Shown: positions 6,758-16,256, numbered from the stretch's first letter. The stretch: DNA of 49,910 nucleotides from Streptomyces albospinus (GCF_014648695.1 NZ_BMRP01000020.1:1-49910), one strand, 5' to 3'. Notes: generated by a model from the sequence alone, not told the origin. A program made the numbers and translations.

Positions 6758-8803
6758 ATGACAGAGCGTCAGAAGGATCGTCCGTGGCTGATGCGGACGT
6801 ACGCCGGGCACTCCACCGCCGAGGCGTCCAACGAGCTGTACCGGCGCAACCTCGCCAAGGGCCAGACCGGCCTGTCGGTCGCGTTCGACCTCCCGACGCA
6901 GACCGGATACGACCCCGACCACGTCCTCGCCCGCGGCGAGGTCGGCCGGGTCGGGGTCCCGGTGTCCCATCTCGGTGACATGCGGCGGCTGTTCCAGGAC
7001 ATCCCGCTGGAGCAGATGAACACCTCGATGACCATCAACGCCACCGCCATGTGGCTGCTGGCCCTCTACCAGGTGGTCGCGGAGGAGCAGGGCGCCGACA
7101 TCACCAAGCTGTCCGGCACCACGCAGAACGACATCGTCAAGGAGTACCTGTCGCGCGGGACGCACGTCTTCCCGCCGGGACCGAGCCTCCGGCTGACCAC
7201 CGACATGATCACGTACACGGTCAACCACATCCCGAAGTGGAACCCGATCAACATCTGTAGCTACCACCTACAGGAGGCGGGGGCCACTCCGGTCCAGGAG
7301 ATCTCGTACGCGATGTCCACCGCGATCGCGGTACTGGACGCGGTGTTCGCGTCCGGCCAGGTCCCCGAGGAGCGCCGCGGCGATGTCGTCGCCCGGATCT
7401 CCTTCTTCGTGAACGCGGGCGTCCGCTTCATCGAGGAGATGTGCAAGATGCGCGCCTTCGGCCGCATCTGGGACAAGATCACCCGCGAGCGCTACGGCAT
7501 CGAGAACCCCAAGCAGCGCCGCTTCCGCTACGGCGTCCAGGTCAACTCCCTCGGGCTGACCGAGGCACAGCCGGAGAACAACGTCCAGCGGATCGTGCTG
7601 GAGATGCTGGCCGTCACGCTCTCCAAGGACGCCCGGGCCCGCGCCGTCCAACTCCCCGCCTGGAACGAGGCGTTGGGGCTGCCGCGGCCGTGGGACCAGC
7701 AGTGGTCGCTGCGCATACAGCAGGTGCTGGCGCACGAGAGCGACCTGCTGGAGTACGACGACATCTTCGCCGGGTCGCATGTCATCGAGGCCAAGGTGGA
7801 GGCGCTGGTCGAGGAGTGCCTGGCCGAGATCGACCGGATCCAGGAGATGGGCGGCGCGATGGCGGCCGTCGAGTCGGGCTACCTCAAGTCGCAGCTGGTC
7901 TCCGCGCACGCCGAGCGGCGGGCCCGGATCGAGGCCGGCGACGAGAAGATCATCGGCGTCAACTGCTACGAGTCGACCGAGCCGAACCCGCTCACCGCGG
8001 ATCTCGACACCGCGATCATGACGGTCGACCCGGCCAACGAGGCAGGCGTCGTACGGGCGTTGCACGCGTGGCGGGACAACCGGGACGAGGTCCGCGCCCA
8101 GGAGGCGCTGTCCGCCCTGAAGAAGACCGCGGCGGGCGACGCCAACCTCTTCCCGGCCACCCTGGAGTGCGCCCGCGCCGGTGTGACGACCGGCGAGTGG
8201 GCCTGGGCGCTGCGGGATGTCTTCGGGGAGTTCCGGGCCCCCACGGGCGTCTCCAGTGCTCCGGTGGCGGTCACCGCCGAGGAGGGCTCGCCGCTCGCGG
8301 TGGTCCGGGAGAAGGTCGCGCGGACCGCGGCCGATCTCGGCAGCGGCCGGCTGCGCCTGCTGGTCGGCAAGCCCGGCCTGGACGGGCACAGCAACGGCGC
8401 CGAGCAGATCGCCGTACGCGCCAGGGACGCCGGGTTCGAGGTGGTCTACCAGGGCATCCGGCTCACCCCGGAGCAGATCGTCACGGCGGCGGTCGCGGAG
8501 GACGTGCACTGCGTCGGGCTGTCGATCCTGTCCGGCTCGCATGCCGCGCTGGTGCCGGACGTACTGGCCCGGCTCCGGCGGGCGGGTGTCGACGCTTCCC
8601 CTGGGCCTGACGGCCCGGGAGATGCCCCTATCCCGGTGATCGTCGGCGGCATCATCCCGCCGGCGGACGCCGCCGACCTGATCGACGCGGGCGTCGCCGC
8701 CGTCTTCACACCCAAGGACTTCGGCATCACGGAGATCATCGGCCGCATCGTCGACGAGATCCGCAGAGCGAACAACCTCGACCCTCTGGAGGTCCCCGCA
8801 TGA
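6758..8803 (+). CDS. meaA: Ethylmalonyl-CoA mutase, B12-dependent
   Basis: Isomerises (2R)-ethylmalonyl-CoA to methylsuccinyl-CoA with adenosylcobalamin. The 681-aa protein has an N-terminal mutase barrel (FDLPTQTGYDPDH region) and a C-terminal B12 domain with the DxHxxG motif (GLDGHSNG), LSILSG and VIVGG. Ribosome site gAGGt overlaps the ccr stop codon. An oddity at about residues 611-624 (SPGPDGPGDAP, bases about 8593-8636): an extra loop just before the last B12-domain strand, encoded by a palindromic stretch resembling dispersed streptomycete repeats. Family sequences normally run straight into the IPVVVGG strand here. Confidence 0.95.
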   Translation: MTERQKDRPWLMRTYAGHSTAEASNELYRRNLAKGQTGLSVAFDLPTQTGYDPDHVLARGEVGRVGVPVSHLGDMRRLFQDIPLEQMNTSMTINATAMWLLALYQVVAEEQGADITKLSGTTQNDIVKEYLSRGTHVFPPGPSLRLTTDMITYTVNHIPKWNPINICSYHLQEAGATPVQEISYAMSTAIAVLDAVFASGQVPEERRGDVVARISFFVNAGVRFIEEMCKMRAFGRIWDKITRERYGIENPKQRRFRYGVQVNSLGLTEAQPENNVQRIVLEMLAVTLSKDARARAVQLPAWNEALGLPRPWDQQWSLRIQQVLAHESDLLEYDDIFAGSHVIEAKVEALVEECLAEIDRIQEMGGAMAAVESGYLKSQLVSAHAERRARIEAGDEKIIGVNCYESTEPNPLTADLDTAIMTVDPANEAGVVRALHAWRDNRDEVRAQEALSALKKTAAGDANLFPATLECARAGVTTGEWAWALRDVFGEFRAPTGVSSAPVAVTAEEGSPLAVVREKVARTAADLGSGRLRLLVGKPGLDGHSNGAEQIAVRARDAGFEVVYQGIRLTPEQIVTAAVAEDVHCVGLSILSGSHAALVPDVLARLRRAGVDASPGPDGPGDAPIPVIVGGIIPPADAADLIDAGVAAVFTPKDFGITEIIGRIVDEIRRANNLDPLEVPA

Positions 8804-9777
8804 CGCCCGCCACGGCCACGGAGGGGCGCCGCCTCCGCCCGCGCCGGTCATGCCTCGCGGTCCCCGGCAGCAACCCGCGCTTCCTGGAGAAGGCCCAGGG
8901 CCTGCCGGCCGACCAGGTCTTCCTGGACCTGGAGGACGCCTGCGCCCCGCTGGCCAAGCCGGAGGCCCGGCACACCATCGTCAGGTTCCTCAACGAGGGT
9001 GACTGGACGGGCAAGACGCGGGTGGTGCGGGTCAACGACTGGACGACCGAGTGGACTTACCGGGACGTCACCACGGTCGTCGAGGGCGCCGGCCAGAACC
9101 TCGACTGCATCATGCTGCCCAAGGTCCAGGACGCCCATCAGATCGTCGCGCTCGACCTGCTGCTGACGCAGATCGAGAAGGCGATGGGCTTCGAGGTCGG
9201 CGGGATCGGCATCGAGGCGCAGATCGAGAACGCCAAGGGCCTGGTGAACGTCGACGAGATCGCCGCCGCCTCGCCCCGCCTGGAGACCATCATCTTCGGC
9301 CCGGCGGACTTCATGGCGTCGATCAACATGAAGTCCCTGGTGGTCGGCGAGCAGCCCCCGGGCTACCCGGCGGACGCGTACCACTACATCCTGATGCGGA
9401 TCCTGATGGCGGCGCGCACCCACAACCTCCAGGCGATCGACGGCCCGTACCTCCAGATCAAGAACGTCGACGGCTACCGCGAGGTCGCCGGCCGGGCCGC
9501 CGCGCTCGGCTTCGACGGCAAGTGGGTGCTGCACCCGGGCCAGGTGGAGGCCGCCAACGAGGTCTTCTCGCCGTCCCAGGAGGACTACGATCACGCCGAG
9601 CTGATCCTCGACGCATATGAATGGTGCACGTCCGAGGCGGGCGGCAAAAAGGGTTCGGCGATGCTCGGCGACGAGATGATCGACGAGGCGAGCCGGAAGA
9701 TGGCGCTGGTCGTCGCCGGAAAGGGCCGGGCCGCCGGCATGACGCGTACATCCAAGTTCGAAGCCCCGGAGGCATAA
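8800..9777 (+). CDS. mcl: L-malyl-CoA / beta-methylmalyl-CoA lyase
   Basis: HpcH/HpaI-CitE-like aldolase of 325 aa that cleaves beta-methylmalyl-CoA to glyoxylate and propionyl-CoA, and malyl-CoA to acetyl-CoA and glyoxylate. Visible family features are the opening SCLAVPGSNPRFLEKA, the acidic FLDLEDACAP metal-site segment, IEAQIENAKGLVNVDEIA with the ligand Glu, and IIFGPADFMASI. The ATG overlaps the mutase stop (ATGA), with GGAGG in front, so translation is coupled. Third gene of the operon. Confidence 0.93.
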   Translation: MTPATATEGRRLRPRRSCLAVPGSNPRFLEKAQGLPADQVFLDLEDACAPLAKPEARHTIVRFLNEGDWTGKTRVVRVNDWTTEWTYRDVTTVVEGAGQNLDCIMLPKVQDAHQIVALDLLLTQIEKAMGFEVGGIGIEAQIENAKGLVNVDEIAAASPRLETIIFGPADFMASINMKSLVVGEQPPGYPADAYHYILMRILMAARTHNLQAIDGPYLQIKNVDGYREVAGRAAALGFDGKWVLHPGQVEAANEVFSPSQEDYDHAELILDAYEWCTSEAGGKKGSAMLGDEMIDEASRKMALVVAGKGRAAGMTRTSKFEAPEA

Positions 9778-9782
9778 CCGCG

Positions 9783-10307
9783 ATGCAGTTCGGCCGTACC
9801 TACGAAGAGTTCACCATCGGCGATGTGTACAAGCACTGGCCGGGGAAAACCGTCACCGAATACGACGACCACCTCTTCTGCCTGCTGACCATGAACCACC
9901 ATCCGCTGCACATGGACAGCAACTACGCGGAGAAGACCACCGACTTCGGCAAGAACGTGGTCGTCGGCAACTACATCTACTCGCTGCTGCTGGGCATGTC
10001 GGTGCCCGATGTCTCCGGAAAGGCCATCGCCAATCTGGAGATCGAATCGCTGCGGCATGTGGCGCCGACCTTCCACGGCGACACGATCTACGGCGAGACG
10101 ACGGTGCTCGACAAGACCCCGTCGAAATCCAAGTCGGACCGCGGCATCGTCTACGTGGAGACCAAGGGCTACAAGCAGGACGGCACCCTGGTCTGCGTGT
10201 TCCGCCGCAAGGTGATGGTGCCGACCGCCACGTACATCAAGGAGCGCGGCGGCGAGCAGCCCGGCCGCCCCGAGTTGCAGGCCCCCGCGGCCAAGAAGGA
10301 GAAGTGA
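9783..10307 (+). CDS. mch: MaoC-like mesaconyl-CoA hydratase
   Basis: A 174-aa single hot-dog domain hydratase, inferred to interconvert mesaconyl-C1-CoA and beta-methylmalyl-CoA in this pathway. The MaoC hydratase region (FCLLTMNHHPLHMDSNYAEK) carries the catalytic-type Asp/His environment. It is about half the length of the two-domain proteobacterial enzyme, so it should act as a dimer. The start at 9783 follows GGAGG at 12 bases, five bases after the lyase stop. The Lys/Ala-rich tail is probably disordered. The exact substrate is assigned from operon context. Confidence 0.88.
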   Translation: MQFGRTYEEFTIGDVYKHWPGKTVTEYDDHLFCLLTMNHHPLHMDSNYAEKTTDFGKNVVVGNYIYSLLLGMSVPDVSGKAIANLEIESLRHVAPTFHGDTIYGETTVLDKTPSKSKSDRGIVYVETKGYKQDGTLVCVFRRKVMVPTATYIKERGGEQPGRPELQAPAAKKEK

Positions 10308-10311
10308 CGGG

Positions 10312-11517
10312 ATGGCGCGTCTCGCACAGACCGAGGGTCTGACCGACATCCAGCGGGAAATCCTCTCCACCGTCCGCGATTTCGTGGACAAGGAGATCAT
10401 CCCGGTCGCCACGGAGCTGGAGCACCGTGACGAATACCCCACGCAGATCGTCGAGGGCCTCAAGGAACTCGGCGTGTTCGGGCTGATGATTCCCGAGGAG
10501 TACGGCGGCCTCGGCGAGTCCCTGCTCACCTACGCGCTGACGGTCGAGGAGATCGCCCGCGGCTGGATGAGCGTGTCCGGCATCATCAACACGCACTTCA
10601 TCGTGGCGTACATGCTCAAGCAGCACGGCACGCAGGAGCAGAAGGACTATTTCCTGCCGAAGATGGCGGCCGGTGAAATCCGGGGCGCTTTCTCGATGTC
10701 GGAGCCGGCGCTGGGTTCCGATGTGTCGGCCATTTCGTCCAAGGGCGTGCGGGACGGCGACGCCTACGTCCTCAACGGCCAGAAGATGTGGCTGACCAAC
10801 GGCGGTTCGTCGACGCTGGTCGCGGTGCTGTGCCGGACCGACGAGGGCCACCCGGAGGGCACGCCTCCGCACAAGTCGATGACGACCTTCCTGGTGGAGA
10901 AGGAGGCGGGCTTCGGCGAGGTGCGGCCCGGCCTGACCATCCCCGGCAAGATCGACAAGATGGGCTACAAGGGCGTCGACACCACCGAGCTGATCATGGA
11001 CGGGCTGCGCATTCCGGCCGACCGGGTCCTCGGCGGCGAGACCGGGCGTGGCTTCTATCACATGATGGACGGCGTCGAGGTCGGCCGGGTCAACGTGGCC
11101 GCCCGCGGGTGCGGTGTCGCCCAGCGCGCCTTCGAGCTCGGCGTGTCGTACGCGCAGCAACGGCACACCTTCGGGAAGCCGATCGCCCAGCACCAGGCGA
11201 TTCAGTTCAAACTTGCCGAAATGGCGACAAAGGTGGAAGCGGCCCATGCCATGATGGTTAATGCCGCACGCAAAAAGGACTCGGGCCAGCGAAACGACCT
11301 CGAAGCGGGCATGGCCAAGTACCTGGCCTCCGAGTACTGCAAGGAGGTGGTCGAGGACGCGTTCCGCATCCACGGCGGCTACGGCTTCTCCAAGGAGTAC
11401 GAGATCGAGCGCCTCTACCGCGAGGCCCCGATGCTCCTCATCGGCGAGGGCACGGCCGAGATCCAGAAAATGATCATCGGGCGGCGGCTACTTGAGGAGT
11501 ACCGGATCCAGGGGTGA
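10312..11517 (+). CDS. mcd: Methylsuccinyl-CoA dehydrogenase (acyl-CoA dehydrogenase)
   Basis: FAD-dependent 401-aa acyl-CoA dehydrogenase, inferred from position to oxidise methylsuccinyl-CoA to mesaconyl-CoA. Family blocks visible: FSMSEPALGSD and MWLTNGGSS (FAD site), RHTFGKPIAQHQAIQFKLA, and the C-terminal IGEGTAEIQKMIIGR with the catalytic-base Glu. It has the ordinary length and lacks the long N-terminal extension of proteobacterial Mcd. AGGAG lies 9 bases upstream and the gap to the hydratase is 4 bases. Last gene of the ccr operon. General acyl-CoA dehydrogenase activity cannot be excluded. Confidence 0.9.
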   Translation: MARLAQTEGLTDIQREILSTVRDFVDKEIIPVATELEHRDEYPTQIVEGLKELGVFGLMIPEEYGGLGESLLTYALTVEEIARGWMSVSGIINTHFIVAYMLKQHGTQEQKDYFLPKMAAGEIRGAFSMSEPALGSDVSAISSKGVRDGDAYVLNGQKMWLTNGGSSTLVAVLCRTDEGHPEGTPPHKSMTTFLVEKEAGFGEVRPGLTIPGKIDKMGYKGVDTTELIMDGLRIPADRVLGGETGRGFYHMMDGVEVGRVNVAARGCGVAQRAFELGVSYAQQRHTFGKPIAQHQAIQFKLAEMATKVEAAHAMMVNAARKKDSGQRNDLEAGMAKYLASEYCKEVVEDAFRIHGGYGFSKEYEIERLYREAPMLLIGEGTAEIQKMIIGRRLLEEYRIQG

Positions 11518-11689
11518 ACGTCCCGTTTGGGTCGTTTTCTGCTAGATAAAGATCACACCCTGTCATCGTTCTTCGGCCACGGATTGGCTCTGGCTCTTGG
11601 CCAGTTGCCGCTCGCAACCGATAGCATCCCAGGAAAGCCGCGCCGTCCCCCGCATCCATACGCGGCATCCTCCGCTACGAAGGTCATCC

Positions 11690-12337
11690 ATGCCCCACAG
11701 CCAATCCTCTGCACAACGCGGTCGCGTCCGCCTCGCGCGCGGAGCGTCGCCGTGGCTCCTCCCGACCGTGGCAACGGCAGCGGTCAGCCTGGCCCGGTCC
11801 CGTCGCTCGGGACGCTGGGCTGCCGTCGCCGTGCCCGCCACCGCACTCGCGGCGGGCATGCTGTGGTTCTTCCGCGACCCCGAGCGAGAGATCGCTCAGG
11901 GGCGCGTCATTTCTCCGGCCGACGGCGTGGTGCAGAGCATCATGCCGTGGAAGGACGGACGCACCCGCGTCGCGATCTTCATGAGCCCGCTGAATGTTCA
12001 CGTCAACCGCGCGCCGCTGGCCGGCACGGTGACGTCCGTGGAACACATCCCCGGCGGATTCGTTCCGGCGTTCAACAAGGAGAGCGAGAACAACGAGCGG
12101 GTCGTCTGGCACTTCGACACCGAGCTCGGCGACATCGAGATGGTGCAGATCGCCGGCGCGGTGGCCCGCCGCATCGTCCCTTACGTGCCCCGGGGCACCA
12201 AGGTCGAGCAAGGCGAGCGCATCGGCCTGATCCGCTTCGGCTCTCGCGTCGACGTCTACCTCCCGGAGGGCGCCGAGGCCGCGGTCGAGGTGGGCCAGGC
12301 CACCACCGCGGGGGTGACTCGCCTTGACCGTGATTGA
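11690..12337 (+). CDS. psd: Phosphatidylserine decarboxylase
   Basis: Makes phosphatidylethanolamine from phosphatidylserine at the membrane. The 215-aa protein has a hydrophobic N-terminal anchor (WAAVAVPATALAAGMLWFF), the MSPLNVHVNRAP block and the RFGSRVD segment whose Gly-Ser is the self-cleavage site that forms the pyruvoyl group. This is the short class of enzyme. The ATG at 11690 follows gaagg. The following pssA overlaps its end. Separated from the ccr operon by 172 bases and presumably has its own promoter. Confidence 0.93.
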   Translation: MPHSQSSAQRGRVRLARGASPWLLPTVATAAVSLARSRRSGRWAAVAVPATALAAGMLWFFRDPEREIAQGRVISPADGVVQSIMPWKDGRTRVAIFMSPLNVHVNRAPLAGTVTSVEHIPGGFVPAFNKESENNERVVWHFDTELGDIEMVQIAGAVARRIVPYVPRGTKVEQGERIGLIRFGSRVDVYLPEGAEAAVEVGQATTAGVTRLDRD

Positions 12338-13184
12338 TCCTGAGACACAGGCGGGCTGGGCGCCCGAAACCGACGAGGACGAGGACGACATGCCGCTGTC
12401 CACGCGGCTGTCAATAGCGGACACCCTCACCCTCGGCAACGCCATCTGCGGCTTCATGGCCGTGTACTTCACCACCACTGGCGTCCTCATCCCGCATCTG
12501 ACGGGCACCGAGGACGGCGGGATGGCCCGGCACAGCGCCGCGATGGCCGTGATCCTGATGCTGCTCGCCTCGGTCTTCGACCTCTTCGACGGACTGGTGG
12601 CGCGCAAGCTGCGGGCCTCGGCGATGGGAGCCGAGCTCGACAACCTCTCCGACCTGATCAGCTTCGGCCTGGCGCCCGCGTACTTCGTCGTGACCTGGGG
12701 CATGGTCGCCCAGGACGCGCACCAGCGGGTGTCGGTGGTCGCGGCGGTGGTCGTCCTGCTGGCGGTCGTCCTCCGGCTCGCCCGCTTCTCCTGCGTGACG
12801 ATCCGCGACGGCATCTTCCAGGGCATGCCGAGCCCGTTCGGCGCCCTGACCGTCGTCGCCATCGTCCTGCTGGAGCTGCCGTTCCTGCCGACGCTGCTGG
12901 CGATCATCGGCGTGGCCTGGCTGATGGTGAGCCGGGTCGAGTACCCCAAGCCGCGGGGCCGACTCGCGGTGGCGATGCTCAGCTGGATCGTCCTCAGCAT
13001 GGGCATGCTCGCCGCCTGGGCACTGGACGCGCCCGGCGGCCAGCTGCTGCTCCAGACCGGCTGCTCGCTCCAGGTGGTCATGGGCGCGATGATCCCGCTG
13101 TTCGCGACGGCCCGGAGGGTCAACACCTTCCGCGACAACCGACGCGAGTCCCGCGCCGAGTCGCGCGCCGCGCACCAGCCCTGA
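12324..13184 (+). CDS. pssA: CDP-diacylglycerol-serine O-phosphatidyltransferase
   Basis: Forms phosphatidylserine from CDP-diacylglycerol and serine, the step before psd. The 286-aa multi-pass membrane protein carries the CDP-alcohol phosphotransferase signature: DLFDGLVARKLRASAMG followed by AELDNLSD, with the four metal-binding Asp residues. Several hydrophobic segments follow (VSVVAAVVVLLAVVL, LTVVAIVLLELPFL). The start is TTG at 12324, or GTG at 12330; both overlap psd and follow a G-rich ribosome site. The C-terminal tail is Arg/Ala-rich. Ends before a strong terminator. Confidence 0.93.
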   Translation: MTVIDPETQAGWAPETDEDEDDMPLSTRLSIADTLTLGNAICGFMAVYFTTTGVLIPHLTGTEDGGMARHSAAMAVILMLLASVFDLFDGLVARKLRASAMGAELDNLSDLISFGLAPAYFVVTWGMVAQDAHQRVSVVAAVVVLLAVVLRLARFSCVTIRDGIFQGMPSPFGALTVVAIVLLELPFLPTLLAIIGVAWLMVSRVEYPKPRGRLAVAMLSWIVLSMGMLAAWALDAPGGQLLLQTGCSLQVVMGAMIPLFATARRVNTFRDNRRESRAESRAAHQP

Positions 13185-13210
13185 CGGGCGGCGCCGACAC
13201 GGCACAGCAC

Positions 13211-13253
13211 GCCGAGAGGCCCCGAGCGGATCTTCCGCTCGGGGCCTCTCGGC
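13211..13253 (+). terminator. Perfect 20-bp-stem terminator
   Basis: Arms 13211-13230 and 13234-13253 are exact complements around a TCT triloop. The stem follows pssA and probably ends the psd-pssA transcript. No long T-run follows. It may also work in the opposite direction for the glycerate kinase gene, which ends at 13399. Confidence 0.9.
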
Positions 13254-13398
13254 ATTCCGGGATACGTGGGGCGGAGCGGGAGCCGGTGCCCCCGATACGG
13301 GCCGGTGCTCCGGCAGGCGGGCCACCGGAGGCGCGGCTTCTGCCACGCGCGGGCCGGGACCCGCCGGGTCCTCCCCGCCAGGCCCCGGCCCGACGGGC

Positions 13399-14556
13399 TC
13401 AGACCAGGAAGTCGCGGGCCAGGCTCTCCGCCGCGCGCTCCAGCAGCGGCCCGGCCTCGGCCATGCAGCGGGCCGGGTCGGACTCCAGGTCCGTCAGGGC
13501 GTACGCCCGCTGGATACCGGCCGCGGCGAGCGCCTCCGGCGGCAGCTGGAGCCGGCCGCAGACCGCGACCACGTCGATGCCCGCAGCGCGCGCCGCCGCC
13601 GCGACACCGGCCGGCGCCTTGCCGTGCAGCGTCTGCTCGTCGAGGGAGCCCTCCCCCGTGATCACGAACGTGGCCCGGGCCAGCGCCGGCGCAAAGCCCA
13701 GCACGTCCAGCATCACGTCGATACCGGGCCGGAACGTCGCGTCCAGCCCGACCAGCGCGCCGTAGCCGATCCCGCCCGCGGCCCCCGCTCCCGGCGCCAG
13801 CGCATGCTCGGCGGCCTTGGCTCCGACGGTCCGCTCCAGCACCTCGGCGTAGTGCGCGAGGGCGGCGTCCAGGGCGGCGACGTCCGCCTCACCGGCGCCC
13901 TTCTGGGGGCCGTAGACCGCGGGCGCGCCCTTCGGGCCGGTCAGCGGATTGTCGACATCGCTCGCGAGCACGATCTCCGTACGGGCCAGCCGGGGGTCGA
14001 GCCCCGACAGATCCGCGGTGGCCAGCTCGCGCAGCGGCCCGCCACCGGGGCCCACCGGCTCCCCGTCCGCGTCCAGGAACCGCGCGCCCAGCGCCGCCAG
14101 CATGCCCGCGCCGCCGTCGGTCGTCGCGCTGCCGCCCACCCCGAAGACGATCGAGGTCGCGCCCGCGTCCAGCGCCGCGAGCAGCAGCTCACCGGTGCCG
14201 TAGGTGGTGGCCGTGAGCGGCGCGAACACGCCCTTCGGGAGGTGCTGGAGACCGGACGCCTCCGCCATCTCCACCACCGCCGTACCGTCGCCGCGCAGCG
14301 CGAAGGTGGCCGTCACCGGCTCGCCGGTGGGGCCGGTGACGCGGGCTTCGTGGCGGGTGAAACCCGCCGCGAGCGCCGCCGCCGTCGTCCCGTCGCCGCC
14401 GTCCGCGACCGGCACGGCCGCCACGTCGAGTCCGGGGACCACGCGCCGCAGACCGGCCGTGACATGCTCGGCGACCTCGACGGCCGTGAGCGAGCCCTTG
14501 AACTTGTCCGCGGCGATCAGCACATGTGCTGTGTTTGTCCTTGCTGCGTCCGCCAC
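13399..14556 (-). CDS. glxK: Glycerate kinase
   Basis: ATP-dependent glycerate kinase of the GarK/GlxK type, 385 aa, feeding glycerate from glyoxylate or similar compounds into glycolysis. Family markers: VLIAADKFKGSLTA at the N-terminus, VADGGDGTTAA, FGVGGSATTDGGAGML (nucleotide region) and FVITGEGSLDEQTLHGKAP. The GTG at 14556 follows AAGGGGA. Stands alone on the minus strand; the proximity to a glyoxylate-producing lyase is suggestive but the genes are not co-transcribed. Confidence 0.92.
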   Translation of the reverse strand: MADAARTNTAHVLIAADKFKGSLTAVEVAEHVTAGLRRVVPGLDVAAVPVADGGDGTTAAALAAGFTRHEARVTGPTGEPVTATFALRGDGTAVVEMAEASGLQHLPKGVFAPLTATTYGTGELLLAALDAGATSIVFGVGGSATTDGGAGMLAALGARFLDADGEPVGPGGGPLRELATADLSGLDPRLARTEIVLASDVDNPLTGPKGAPAVYGPQKGAGEADVAALDAALAHYAEVLERTVGAKAAEHALAPGAGAAGGIGYGALVGLDATFRPGIDVMLDVLGFAPALARATFVITGEGSLDEQTLHGKAPAGVAAAARAAGIDVVAVCGRLQLPPEALAAAGIQRAYALTDLESDPARCMAEAGPLLERAAESLARDFLV

Positions 14557-14728
14557 CGTGTTTCCCCTTGCTTTCGAACTGGCAGTCGCGCCGCTGCGAC
14601 CTTATCCGGCCAGGGGGCCCGGCGAACAGAGCGGACGGTTCCGGAACGGGCGAAAGGGACGAAGAGGGGAACGGCGGAGCGGCGGGAACACCGCCCCGCA
14701 CCCGCCCGGCACACCGGGACGGGCCCGC

Positions 14729-15577
14729 TCACTCCCACGTCGCGGACTCCGGGTCGACGCCGTGGGCCTCGGCATTCGCGAAGAACACATCACGCACCCA
14801 GACGGTGAGACCCGGCGCAAAACCCTCGTAGTACCCGGCGAACCGGGGATCGCCGACGAACATCCGCCCCAGGCACGCCTGCATCGCATGCGTGCAGTCG
14901 AAATACGTCGACATCAGCGCCCGGTGCCGCTCCGCGAGAGCGTTCGCCGCGTCGGAGCCCGGTACGACACCCGCGCGCTGCGCGGCGGCGAGATCGGCGT
15001 TCAGCGTCTCGGTGGCCGTCGCGACGCCCTTCCAGTCCTCGGGTGACATCCCGGCGGCCCGCTCGGCGTACTGCTCCCACTGCACGGTGTCGCCCCAGCG
15101 TTCCTCGGCCTCGTCGACCCAGGCGGGCTGCCAGTCGTCGCCGAAGATCTCGACCTGCTCCTCCGGAGTCAGCCGCATCCCGGTACGCGATGCCTCCATC
15201 ATGCGGTCCACGGCGCCGAGCATCTGCTGCAAACGGGAGATGCGCTCCACGAGTTGCGACCGCTGCCGGCGCAGGTGGTCGCGGGCATCGACGGCCGGGT
15301 CGTCGAGGAGCCGGCCGATCTCCGCGAGCGGAAAACCGAGCTCCCGGTAGACGAGGACCCGGTGGATCCGGGCCACGTCATCGGCCGAGTACACCCGGTA
15401 CCCGGCCCAGGTACGCCCGACCGGCCGCACCAGGCCGATCTCGTCCCAGTGGTGCAGCGTCTTCACGCTGACCCCGACGAGCGCAGCTGTCCGGCCTACG
15501 GTCAGCCCGTCCGGACCGATCTCTTCGGCGCCTGCCACAGTGGCTTTCGGTTCCTGCCCGCGGGAATCACTGGTCAC
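14729..15577 (-). CDS. TipA-like MerR regulator
   Basis: A 282-aa MerR activator with an N-terminal winged helix-turn-helix (VGRTAALVGVSVKTLHHWDE, then the GYRVYSADDVARI wing) and dimer helix, then a TipAS-type domain (EQYAERAAGMSPEDW through MFVGDPRFAGYYEGF). TipAS domains bind thiopeptides and other multidrug ligands. The GTG at 15577 is preferred; a GACACT ending six bases upstream would allow leaderless transcription. A longer frame to an ATG at 15694 would run into the promoter of the divergent Nudix gene. Confidence 0.85.
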   Translation of the reverse strand: MTSDSRGQEPKATVAGAEEIGPDGLTVGRTAALVGVSVKTLHHWDEIGLVRPVGRTWAGYRVYSADDVARIHRVLVYRELGFPLAEIGRLLDDPAVDARDHLRRQRSQLVERISRLQQMLGAVDRMMEASRTGMRLTPEEQVEIFGDDWQPAWVDEAEERWGDTVQWEQYAERAAGMSPEDWKGVATATETLNADLAAAQRAGVVPGSDAANALAERHRALMSTYFDCTHAMQACLGRMFVGDPRFAGYYEGFAPGLTVWVRDVFFANAEAHGVDPESATWE

Positions 15578-15698
15578 CGGCTCAGTGTCGCGCACCTCGC
15601 CGGGAACCCGGGCCGCTGCGCGGCGGACAGCACCGGCCGGCACCAGTGCGCAGCGGCCACCGGAATCCGATCGGCACCCCGCCCCACCGGACATGTCC

Positions 15699-15711
15699 TA
15701 GGCTCGCGGCG
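15699..15711 (+). promoter_or_regulatory. Leaderless -10 element of the Nudix gene
   Basis: TAGGCT at 15699-15704 ends six bases before the GTG start; no ribosome site is present. Confidence 0.5.
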
Positions 15712-16256
15712 TGACGACCACGGATTACGCCACCTACATCGCCGGCCTGCCCCGCGTGCTCGCGGGCGCGGCCGTCATCTGCCGGGACGCGGCGGGCCGC
15801 ATCCTCCTCGTGGAGCCGAACTACCGCGACACCTGGGTCCTGCCCGGCGGCACCATCGAGTCGGACACCGGCGAATCCCCGCGCCAGGCCGCCCGCCGGG
15901 AAGCCCTGGAGGAGATCGGCCTGGACGTCGTACCGGGCCAACTGCTCGCCGTCGACTGGGTGCGCGGAGCGGCCCGCCCGCCCGTGGTGTCGTATCTGTT
16001 CGACGGCGGTGTGCTGGACGCGGAGCAGTTCGCGGCGATCCGGGTGCAGGAGGAGGAACTGCTGTCCTGGCGCCTGGTCCACTGGGACGAGGCCGAGACG
16101 ATGCTGGCCGAGAATCTGCGGCTGCGTGTCCGCGGCGCGCTGGACGCGCTGGAGGACGGACGCGGCCCGGTGGAACTGGAGGACGGCCGGCCGCCGGCCG
16201 GACGGGCCGCCACCGGCGGGGCCATGGGCGGCCCGCGCGACGCCGCGGAGTCGTAG
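15711..16256 (+). CDS. Nudix hydrolase
   Basis: A 181-aa Nudix hydrolase that should cleave a nucleoside diphosphate linked to some other group, with Mg2+. The Nudix box is present (GGTIESDTGESPRQAARREA then LEEIGLD) but has two extra residues between the first Gly and the first Glu of the canonical spacing. The C-terminal 35 residues are low complexity (GRGPVELEDGRPPAGRAATG). Divergent from the TipA-like regulator. Substrate unknown. Confidence 0.85.
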   Translation: MTTTDYATYIAGLPRVLAGAAVICRDAAGRILLVEPNYRDTWVLPGGTIESDTGESPRQAARREALEEIGLDVVPGQLLAVDWVRGAARPPVVSYLFDGGVLDAEQFAAIRVQEEELLSWRLVHWDEAETMLAENLRLRVRGALDALEDGRGPVELEDGRPPAGRAATGGAMGGPRDAAES

